From Xylogone sp. PMI_703 (taxonomy: Eukaryota > Ascomycota > Leotiomycetes): DNA of 64,000 nucleotides. Of the stretch, positions 23,347 to 33,744 are shown one piece after another. A program made the translations under genes and the position numbers. Each line of letters opens with the position of its first letter. The stretch's first letter is position 1. The stretch is taken from contig JAJTUQ010000009.1 of NCBI GenBank assembly GCA_021399445.1, forward strand, positions 1,009,501-1,073,500. The letters are read 5' to 3'. Below the pieces are notes generated by a model. It saw only the letters and a list, made by a program, of their open reading frames with translations, did no database searches and was not told where the DNA came from.

Positions 23347-24288
23347 CTATGTTAGGGGGGTATTTGGGGCAATTGGAAAATGGTTGTGGCCATCCATAAT
23401 CGTTGCGGAGAGGGCCGCGGCCGGTCGGCCAAGGATCTCCTTGACCAAGTTTGTACATCGGTCGTAACGGCCAGCTGCATGGAGTTTCGCCATGGTCAGA
23501 ATGTGATGGTAAACGTGCTCGGGAAGTCCACTCTTCTCGAGCGACTCGTCTCTCCAAGTCTGAAGTGGAACATCCACATAGTGGATAGGACGGCCCAACG
23601 CGGTCGAATACTCATCGGCAAGACTATCCATGTTAACGGAACGCGGTCCAGTGATCTCCAAGATCTTTCCCACGTATTTGGAGGGTTCGAGGAGAATTTT
23701 AACCGCGACTTCTGCAACGTCCCTGGCGGCAACTGGGGACGTGCGGCTATTCCCGAATGGCATACGGATGCTTCCTGACTTTTCAATAGACTGGGGGGCG
23801 AAAGTCCAGAAGAGAGGATTTTCCTGGAACACTGTAGGCCGGAGGTGCGCTACAGGCAGGCCTGACCAGTTGAGCACCTGTTCACTTAGCCACTGCAGCC
23901 GATGCTGCGGCGATTCGCTGGCGTGGGTGAGGTCTATCTCAGAAACCGTCATCTAAGACATGTTAACGAGTAGCTCCATGCTGGCGGTAGCCCGCGCTGC
24001 TGCAGCCATCACCGCAGTCGCCTCAAGATAGTGAGAAGAGACGCTCATGCTAAAGAACACACGCCTACACCCTTGAAGGGCTGGAAAGACTTCTTCCAGT
24101 TTCGTAAGGTCGGCGATCACAACTTCTGCTCCAATGTCCCGAAGCCGCATGGCCCGCTCATCGTCTCGACGGACCAGCGAGCGCACTGGTACACCTGAGG
24201 ATCGCAGTAGTTCTACAACTCGGCGCCCAACTCCCCCAGTTTGGCCAGCGGCTCCAGTAACCAGCACAGGCGCTGTACTTCCCGACAT
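23347..24288 (-). pseudogene. NmrA-like NAD(P)-binding reductase with one in-frame TAG
   Basis: ATG at 24288; 313 sense codons plus one internal TAG (23955-23953) before the terminal stop at 23347. The N-terminus VLVTGAAGQTGGVG is a Rossmann nucleotide-binding loop; VRSLVRRDDERA follows. The TAG falls in NMS-stop-MTVSEID, where relatives have NMSQMTVS, so CAG to TAG (one C-to-T change) explains it. Downstream are FQENPLFW, SPVAARDVAEVAVKIL and ILEITGP, all in the same frame and undamaged. NmrA-like proteins are atypical short-chain dehydrogenases acting as redox sensors or quinone/azo reductases. No intron fits around the stop. Either a recent pseudogene, a readthrough site or a sequencing error. 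Confidence 0.85.
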
Positions 24289-27200
24289 GGTGATTCCTGG
24301 TGGTGTAATGGCACAAGTATTGTATGATATTCGTCAAGGGTCTGTAGGCAGGCTTATGGACTCATGATAAGAGTAGAAGGCCTGTGATAATTCATCAGAC
24401 TAACGTTACTCTTTTGCTTGTCAAGAGTCCTACGTCGCTATATTTCATGTGATATCTAATAGGACGTAATCAATACCACCCACCCATTCTCATTAGGAGG
24501 CGTTTGCCGAGCTATCGCCACTGGGCGGGAGACAGCACTGGTGTGATCTATGATGTAATTCCTACGGAGGACGAGTAAATAATCATGAGACTACGCCAAG
24601 ACTCTAAGTATGCACGTAATCTCAAATTATCTTTAGTGACCGCAAGCCTGAAACGTGCTGTAATTATAGTGTATTATAGCATATCAGTAGCCTGAATAGC
24701 GCTGAAATTACTTTACGTCAACCGGAATGATTCCCCTTTATCGAATAGAATCTTGCATGATGGCTGATAACCGATTCCTAATAATTAAATAGCCCCCAAT
24801 ATAGTTGGCATTTGTGGTTAATACTGTGCACTACGCAGTCTTTATTATTCTTAAGACTAACCTTGAGTTTAATGGGATTACCAAAGTTAAAGAGCCTGAA
24901 GCTCAATTTATAATATAGTTGTCGGAACATTGCTCCGATATGCCCCATATGGTGGGAACTCGAAAATTGAATTGAATTGGCTATCTTATGTTTAAGCTAC
25001 AGTACAATTTATAGTAGAGATTTGAACAACGGATTACTGCTAAATCAGGAACGCATAACAGGGATTTATGGCTGAATAAAACCTTGGTCAAAACATGTGA
25101 CGATATTTAGTGTGAGCCACCACAGGGTGTTATCGGAATGGGAACACGTGACGGTGTTCTGACAATAGGATTAGATGGATTAGCTTGCTGTTAAAATTAT
25201 TTGGAGTTTACTAAAGGGTAATAATCAGTAAATTTCAGTAACCCGTTGCATCGGGCCGTTCGTTAGGTTAGACATGTTAATAATAATTAAGCAAGTTCCA
25301 AATTACAATAAGTTCAATGCTGACACTGCGTAAGATAGTACAACCCACCAAACTGACATTAGTTGCATTTTCTATGGCTAATCTATAACTTAACTCATAT
25401 TATCTGATTTCGTCACAATCACATCATCTGAAACACTAGTCTAACAACATAATTAATTGACACTAATAATAACAGATGATTGATTTTTCTCCACTATAAC
25501 TCCATGTACGTGATCAAAGGAAAGTAGCCTAAAAAAGAGTTAACTTCTAAAGCTGTAATATTATATCTAGAATTTAGATTCTTTCCTTTACTGAGACGGT
25601 GGGCCTATTTTTGACCTATTCTCACCAGTAAAGTTATTATTATAATAAAGGGAGCCTTATAGCTAGCTATTGTGAGAGTGTGACGGTGTTATCCACTTTG
25701 AATTACGCTTCAGGAATCCGCTATAACTTCGCTTCTCTACTTTCTGTTTCTAACGGCACTTCCATGAATTTCTCTTTAATGTTAAAGTTTCTACTCCTTG
25801 GCTAGCTTGAGGTTATTTCCAATGTCCACCTTTTCATTTCTCCGTCTTTTATTATCCCTCATAATCTGCTGACACGTACTGGTGCTAGCATTTTTATCTT
25901 AGCTGCTTTGACATGCAGTTCTTTTACACTTCTCACGCCTCATCCTCATTCTTGACGAATGCATTCTCTCAATGACATTCAAGTTAATTGACGGGCATGT
26001 AACTTAAAAGCACATTTCTCAATCGAACACTTGAGAAGTTTTGATAATAGCGCCGGGAGAGACCCAGGGGCCCTAATGACGTCCGGTCCAAGCCTATCAA
26101 GCCTCAGTCAGAGCTATGCTAATAGCATCCCGACCGCCATGGCTACTACTCTAAAGTCTTAACTTGCGTTTAGCATGTCCAGGAGACAAAGCGACAAACC
26201 GATAACTAGAGCCATAGTCTCAGGACTTACTGCAATAGAACATATTTACATCATCTTGTTAGAACATGAAACAGGCTACACATACTTTTTGTTTAGAGAC
26301 TAATACAACCTCTTATATGTATATATATATAATTATTATATTTCTTGATTTACTTTATAATCGAGTCCTTACTTTCGTTCTAGCAGTCTTTATACAATTA
26401 GACTAATGATTATACCTATGTAGGTTACACATAGATTAACCTTCTCTTATTCTAGTGAACTGTGACGCAAAGGGTTCCTAGTTGAGACAAGCAGCTAAGT
26501 TTGCTGTTAAGATGTTCAATCGGCTTTCCCCCTTCTCTCACTTTCAGGCGTATTCTATGTAAGCAAAGAAAGCGGAACAAACATAATGTTCAGTATTTAC
26601 CCTACTCTGAGAGTCATATTACATGTGTAACCATGGCAAGGTTGTCAATATAAGAGCCATTAAACAACTATTGAGTATATAACACAAAATGCTAAACTTA
26701 TATACTAGTGATGAACTGTAAGCGGTCATTTACACAGATGTGACAAATAATAATAATTAGAGCTGTCTATGTAAAAGGTGTTTTCGTTTAAACTTAAATG
26801 AACTGAATATTAAAAACTTTTCGTTAATTCACCAGGCAAATTAACCGTTATTACTATTTCAAGCTGTAGCTTAACTCCTGAAGCCTTATACTAAAATTAT
26901 TTTAGCATGTTAACGTATTAACTTATTATCCCTTACAACGATTGTTGGCCAAGGACTTAACTGCTACTAGCAAGTGTCAATAGCACACAGAGATGTCTTT
27001 AATACGTCAAGATGTCTTTAGCTCTCTAATTGGTCACTGTGAGCAGCTTAGACTGTTTAAGCCGTTACCTATCCTTTAAGCTAGTACAAATGGCTCAATT
27101 TCATGCATAACTTTACGTAAATTATAGATTTTATCAGTTGCTGTTATCTTTACTTATCTTAATTATCTGAACTAAAACTTAAATTAAACTAATTAAATCT

Positions 27201-28392
27201 AGTAAAGTTATACATTTCCATGAAAGTAAGCCATTTCTATTAGCTTAAAGGATACTTAGCCATAATTGATTAAAGCCTGATTTTATACTACTTTACGAGG
27301 TTTTCACATTCCTTTAAAGTAAGCTTTTAGTTACATACAAGATTCAAATGTGATTTTCCTGATTATGCCTTAACTTGTTATACTTACATTAATCTTATAC
27401 AAGTTATTACCCAAGAGTCATTTTCTTCTAATTGTTATAATGTAAACTACCACGTGTATACTATGACAAACACTACATAAATACATAGTTATACCGTATA
27501 ATACATAATGTTCGATTTATGATTTTGGAAATGAAAGTGTATATTAAATCTTGTACTCATCTTTTCGTTAGGAAGCAGAGCGGGATCTCAACCACGCGAG
27601 ATGACGACATTGCGGTTAAAGAACGAACAATGTTCAGTGCTTAATTGTAAGACTAGCTTATGGACAGAGCTGCCGTTGAACAGACTCTTGACAACCACTT
27701 ACACTTAGAAGAAGCAGATGATACTCATCTCGGCTAAGGTTTCTGAAATTTGTGTTTCTGCCAACGGAATCCACCACCGACGAGGATCTCGTCCATTAAG
27801 ATTTTATAAAACCGAGAAAGCTAAGAACAAGCTGTCAAGAAGGCCCCAGGTCGTATACCACAAGAATTACTTACCGGGCTATTAATACAGTCTGACAAAA
27901 GGGCTTCAAGTCAGACAACAAGATCAAGTGCGTCATTCTGAAAATCTTTATTAGTAGTGTAAAGTCAGAGGTTAGACTGTAAATGTTAGGGAAAACAATC
28001 AGTATGACCGAACTTGGTTCGGCTTGTGCTACGAGTAAAGGGCCCAAACAGACACACAACACGGCTCCTGCACGGCGGGAATGACTGTTAAATCGACTTC
28101 TTATGGAGAAAAAAAACCTTTATCAGTGGTAAGTATACCTCAGTAATGTGAACAAAGATTAAAGGGAATCGGATATGCCCGACGGTATATATATATAAGT
28201 GCGTTAAACAATCAGGCTAAAAGATCCACGTACCCCATATAAGATATACCCGAGAAGTATTTATACATCCTTCTAAAATGAAATCTAAATATCTCTTAAA
28301 TGTTATACTATCTTTAGGGTCATTTTTATCCCTTTGAACGTCTGTTACTCCATCATACTTACGTATAAAATTTTTATTGACATCATATACAA
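24289..28392. other. 4-kb gene desert of degenerate, AT-rich repeat DNA
   Basis: No supported coding sequence. A stretch near 24900-25250 shares CTACAGTACAATTTATAGT-type sequence with 17680-17710, suggesting copies of one old repeat. Confidence 0.45.
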
Positions 28393-28470
28393 TGTTACGA
28401 CCCCGCAGGGTTATAACAGCTTACCTAGATTCCAGGACGCGATGGCCGTCTCAAAGGTTAAAAGAGTAGC
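28393..28470 (+). repeat. LTR-like head sequence, copy 1
   Basis: TGTTACGACCCCGCAGGGTT followed by sequence alignable by eye to the start of the LTR at 29309. The rest of this copy is not recognisable. Confidence 0.45.
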
Positions 28471-28865
28471 TATCAAATAGAAGCTGACGTGTCAGTTGTG
28501 GCTGTGGCTGTACTACAATGTGCACCCCGCCGGATTTCAACCTACAGATTTAATCACGATATCTTCCACCTTATTCCATTCCGCTCTCCTTGTCAAGGCT
28601 CTTACGTTTCAACCAGTTTCCGCCAGTGAAACTAAACCCTCCTCCCTTTGAGTGATGCTAAGCACTTGACACCCTTGATGCCATCGAACTTCACAGAAAT
28701 TCCCACGACCGAACAAAGCCGACTAAATCTGGCCAGCCTCGGGTTCTGTCTTAATCCCCTTCTACGTACTCTGTTAGCGAGACGCACATATCCTTCGCTT
28801 TCGTTTTCTACTGCTTTGGAACCTTATGATCAAACTGTCCGGAAGATATCTGCGTTAACTAAATC

Positions 28866-29290
28866 ATGCGTCTGCTTAATACGAACAGCTTCGAGGTAGA
28901 ATTATTTAGAGATAATGAAGTCCCGCGGTACGCTATTCTGTTATATACTTAGGATAAGGAGGAAGATAAATTTACTTTTCAAGATATGAAAGTAACCCCC
29001 GTTCCGAACAAGAAAGGATATAAAAAGGTTGAAAGTTATTACTCTGTAGCTAGATCTAATAGGTATCAATATGTTTGGATAGATACTTGTTGTATTGACA
29101 AGATAAGCAGCATAGAACTGTCTAAAGTAATTAACTTCATGTACCGTTAGTACTAAGACGCCGAGGTGTGTTATACATATCTTGTTAATGTATCATCGAA
29201 AACATTTCTCCCGGACAATAAGTGGTTTACCAGAGGATAAACCCTTTAAGAACTAATCATTCTATTAATAATAATATTTCTTAATAAAGA
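28866..29290 (+). pseudogene. HET-domain gene fragment, RIP-killed
   Basis: ATG 28866 opens MRLLNTNSFEVE, the standard HET-protein start, then PRYAILLYT-stop-D where the family has YAILSHTWG, FTFQDM, VWIDTCCIDK (the HET core), FMYR-stop-Y-stop (family MYRWYQ) and WFTRG-stop-TL-stop-EL (family WFTRGWTLQEL). Every stop can be derived from TGG or CAA by C-to-T or G-to-A changes, and SH became LY the same way: a textbook RIP footprint. It resembles the intact HET-ankyrin gene at 35.6 kb. Homology ends near 29290, just before an LTR. Confidence 0.85.
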
Positions 29291-29414
29291 ATAGAATAAA
29301 TTAAGGACTGTCACGACCCCGCAGGGTTGTGACAAGCGACTTAAGTACAGGGCCTCTATAGCCGTCGCCTTAGTTAAATAAGTATAAGATAAGACGGCTA
29401 ACAGGGACCTGGTT

Positions 29415-29640
29415 ATGGTATCGCTAGTACTATCGCATTATTAGTACTAGCGAAAGGATAGTACAAGTTCAACACTAGTACTGTAAAAAGGGTTGTACAA
29501 GCTAAAGGATAGTATTATCGAAGTTATAGTACTAACCCTTTGGTTGTACTAGCTAGGTAGTAGTACTATCGGAAAAATAGTACTACCTTTCCGCTTGTGC
29601 TAGCGATTTGCTCGTACGTGTAAAAAACTAGTACTAGTGA
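29415..29640. repeat. Array of short palindromic GTACTAGC/GATAGTAC motifs within the LTR U3
   Basis: At least eight dispersed, both-orientation copies of TAGTACTA-like words spaced about 20-30 bp, with intervening GAAAGGATAG. Confidence 0.6.
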
Positions 29641-29738
29641 TTAAGCGAGCACCTGGATTAGATAAGCGGATCCCATGGATCCCATGGATCCCCAGGAGGA
29701 TCGATGGGATCAATGGGACTCGAAGGAAATTCACTCTC

Positions 29739-29746
29739 TATATAAG
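29739..29746 (+). promoter_or_regulatory. TATA box of the LTR
   Basis: TATATAAG preceded by CTC, in the expected U3 position. Confidence 0.45.
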
Positions 29747-29915
29747 TAGATAAAACTCACAGTAGATAGGAGCTTCGTGCTCAACTCAATTGATTTACAG
29801 CATACCTGCATTTCATAGTAACTACCCTAAAGCCTTGTGAAGCTATTCTCTTGCCCTTTACCTTCATCTATCATTTGAGTGATAGATAACCCCATACCCT
29901 TGTAGGGACGTTACA

Positions 29916-32570
29916 TCGTTGTCCGATAAGGATAAGTTTGGCGTAAGTACAAGTCCTAGTATAAGGCCTGATATTATTTGTTCTACTCTTGATATAAGAC
30001 TAACTTATTAGCTTATTATAGTTTTCTAAGATACTTGATCTTAATCTCTTTAAGATAATATTCAAAATGTTATAAACTTAAGTTTTTATCTAAATCTTAT
30101 AGTATATATAAGTATATACTAAGTTATAAAAGAAGTTAATGAAAGCTTAAGGATTAATATAATATAGTATATAATTATAATTATAATTATATAAGTAATA
30201 ATCTATATTATAAATTAAATATAAAACTTTTATCTTAAGAATTAACTAAATTTATATAATAAATGAAATATTATTAAAACTCTTTAAACTTCCCGAATCC
30301 TCTAAGTTCTTAAATCCCTTGGACCCTCTAAGTTCCTTAGGTTTATTATATAATTTCTTATTACGTAATCCAAGGTCATGTTAGGTTCTCTGTATAACTA
30401 ATTACTGAGTCTCAGGCCTGATATTGTCCTAGTGTAGTTTATAACATTTATTTTATAAAAACAAAAATAAAAAACATTTCTAAGACAATTAAATAATAAA
30501 CAGATAATTTAGAAAAAATTTATAATTATTTAAAATATAATATTAAGTTTATGTAAAAATATATAAAAAAAATATTATAATCAAAAATATAATATAAAAC
30601 TTAAATTTAAAAAAAATAAAGTTTATATTATTTATAAATTTATTAAAACAATAAAATCAAATAATAAATTAAATTAGAAAAAGATTAATTCTTATAAAAT
30701 TAAAACAAAATTAAAAAATCTGATATATAAATTAAAATTCTTTAATATTATACAAATATATTTAGTATTTTATATAATTATATTAGAAAAAATATTATTA
30801 AAATTATTATAACTTTAAATTTAGAGTTAAAATAAGACTTAAATATAGAATAAAAAATATAAAAAATCTTAAATAACAAATTAATAAAGAATAAAAAACA
30901 TTATTTGATCAGATAGAAAGAATAAGAAGAGTATAATCAATTAAATATAAAAACTAGAAATATATTTTATTAACTTTAATAAGTTTCTAAAAAAGTATAA
31001 ATAAATAAAGTAAGTCAAGATAAATTGAATAAAATATTAGTATAAACAAAAAAATTAATATCAGAAAAGAAAACTTTGAAGAGGTTAATTTTTGTTTATT
31101 GAGTAATCTTTATCTAACGAAGTACTTTTTTCTTTTTTTGTTCTTATTTTAGTCTTTTCTTTTTTTTGATAATATTAAACTTATCAAAAATATTCAAACT
31201 TTTTTTAATATCTTAGAAATATATAAACAAAGTTATTGTTATTAAATATTAAGTTTTAACAAATAAATAAAGGTTTTTTTATATTTAGTTATTAATTTAG
31301 TTTTTTCTTGAATAATATGATTTTATTTTTCAGAATTGAGTAATAAAGTATTATACTTAATATTTTTCTTAATTTTTATATATTTAGTATATCGACGAAA
31401 ATCTTTTATTATAATATAATATAGTTTTTTCTTTTTACAAAAAGAATAAAAAGAATATATCAGAATTTTAGTAAACTTAATTTAAGAATATAATTATTAA
31501 TGATTTTCAGTAATTATTACTTTTTGTCTTTTAGACTTTATGAATTTTTCTGAAAGATTATATTTTAAGATTATAATAACAAAGAAAGAAAGTTTAAATT
31601 TTTACAAGATTATACTTATCTTGGTTATAAATTTTAGGACAAAACTAGACTAAGAAAAGAATAATATTATAACTTTATATTAATATTTTAAGAATAAATA
31701 TCAAGGAGTCAGAACAGCAAAACCTTATAGCTACAAGATTATTAAATCTCGGGATTATATGACTAAGTCGTTAAGTTTGATCAGAGGAATCAGGATTGAT
31801 CGAAGTTAATCCTTTGATTAATAAAATCTAAACTAATCTGACTAATCTTTGGATTAAAACTAATTTATACTAATTACTTTAATTTAATCCTGAAAACTTA
31901 TTACATAAAATAAAGGAATTAATATTATAGAATACTGAAAAATAAAAAGATTTTTATAATTTAGAAAAGTATTTAAAGAACAAGAAATTCTTAAGTAAAT
32001 AAAAGTTTTGTATTTAACTTAATTAATTATAATATATTTGTTTTTTATAATAAAGTTCTATAATTTAAGTTTTACTTATTCTTTTTACTTCTTAAACTTA
32101 TTATTTGAGTAATTACTAAACTTTAACATAAAAATATTATAATATCAAAAAACTTTTAAATTAAATAATATTTATCAAAGATTTATAATTATTAAACTAA
32201 TTCTATATAACTTTATATATATTATATTTAAATTACAAATTAAGATTAAAAAGATTATTATATTTCTAAGAAACTTTTATAATAATTCTAAAATATTTTA
32301 GATTTCAGAAATATTATAAAATTTAATTTGTAAAAAGATATTAAATAATTATATATAATATTATATTTCTGGCTAAAGAAATAAAGAATTTAAAGATTAT
32401 TAACGAATTAATTCAGCAAAAACTCAAGAAATCTAGAAAATAATTAATTTATACAGATTCTTTAATAATACAGAAAATTCAAGAATTAGTTCAATTAAGT
32501 ATAATTACTCAAAAAGTAGTAAAAGTGACAAATCCAGAGATTATGACATAAGTTTTACTAATATTACAGT
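29916..32570. other. Extremely AT-rich RIP block
   Basis: About 2.6 kb, especially 30440-32560, with almost no G or C and stops in all frames. It probably contains degraded internal parts of retroelements and a pogo element, recognisable only at its right edge. Confidence 0.6.
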
Positions 32571-32736
32571 GACAGTTACCTAAGTGCTCAAGATGTAGAA
32601 TTGTAAGACATAAAATAAACCAGTACTTTAATTTAGCTAATAATTAAATAGATTATAATATAGTTGTGTATGGTTGAATATTTGGTGTTGTACACTCAGG
32701 TGGTGAGGAAGTGATCCGACCGAGTGGGAGTTACGT
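32570..32736 (+). mobile_element. 3' end of a RIP-degraded pogo/Fot1 element
   Basis: Reads CSRCRIVRHKINQ then Tyr, then LANN and a stop at 32645-32647. This matches the zinc knuckle and LANN end of the element at 10.2 kb, with the last Cys turned to Tyr. About 90 bp later the sequence ends GGGAGTTACGT followed by TA, a variant of the terminal repeat end. The rest of the element presumably lies in the AT-rich block to the left. Confidence 0.7.
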
Positions 32737-33612
32737 TAGTACTAACTTACTAATTGTTATGGCACAAATGTTGTGCTGGTCAGCCGTAATAAGTGGTCTG
32801 TGTCAAGTGAAAGTAAGAAAACAGCAAGTGGATTTAAGCATACCCTTTAAGAGAACAGATTCCTAGTCTTATTAATTTAGCAAGACAATGTCGGGTTTGT
32901 AATCTAAGGTATTCATAAAATCCTTTAGGTGACAAGGCTCTGAATGGTTATCTCATACAAGCCCGAATAACCTCCGTTCAAAGTCTGCTATTCCTAGCGG
33001 GAATACCCGAGGGTGAAAAATACGGGGTAGCCTCTCAAGTACGGAGTAATCAGTGCACGGACTCCGAAGGAGAGTTTATTTCGGGTCTGTATGAAGCATG
33101 CATAGTTGTCGCATAAGTTACGGTTGTATATAGTAATAATTGAGTGATCTGTGTGTATTGGAGGTGTAAAGGTAGGTGGTCTATATATACAGCAAAATAG
33201 GGGGTTCGGTGATTGCCGGCGCTACAGCACGGCCGCCATATTATGCAACAATAGTATACCTGACTTTGCGCCCTTTCCGATATCATGCCAAAGATGAATT
33301 TGGAAGGTATTTTCTCTGCGATGCTAGAATCCTAGGAACAAAGTACCCTTAGATTTCAGTTGTAGTTTAGGTGTGGTCCTTTTGCCCGGCAAGCCATGGC
33401 GAACGGTGCATTTACTTTGTACAGGACGCAAATACTTCACCTTCCTATTTGTGCTCTATTGCCCTAAGAAGTACTTTTCCATAGTATTCTACGAATGTAC
33501 ACAGACATGAAAATGTGGTATATCGCGCCCTGCCTGAAAGTAATCAATCGCATCTTAAATCGAAATTGTCCGGTTGTTCTGTGGCAAGTGGCCAGCTCTG
33601 GGAACTGAAGAG
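32737..33612. other. Intergenic upstream of the micro-exon gene
   Basis: No gene seen. Base composition returns to normal from about 32900. Confidence 0.4.
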
Positions 33613-33619
33613 TATAAAT
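33613..33619 (+). promoter_or_regulatory. TATA box of the micro-exon gene
   Basis: TATAAAT, 126 bp upstream of the ATG at 33745, followed by a pyrimidine/CA-rich leader. Confidence 0.5.
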
Positions 33620-33744
33620 CAGACCATATTCCTGCACTCCCCTACCCAGAATTGTCAGTTTTCAAGATTGAGAAATTGTCTTCCTCATAACCAGTTGCCA
33701 GAATTCGCTACACCCGAACATACTAACTTAGAGACTTGACAGTC

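Larger units (their letters stand above)
29309..29915 (+). mobile_element. LTR-retrotransposon long terminal repeat (607 bp)
   Basis: Begins TGTCACGACCCCGCAGGG and ends GACGTTACA, giving TG..CA ends and an imperfect inverted TGTCACG/CGTTACA. A TATATAAG promoter box lies at 29739-29746, about 175 bp from the 3' end, as expected for U3/R. The U3 part (29415-29640) is packed with short palindromic TAGTACTAGC-like motifs. No matching duplication of flanking 5-mers was found and the internal domain is not recognisable, so it may be solo or half of a decayed element. Confidence 0.6.
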
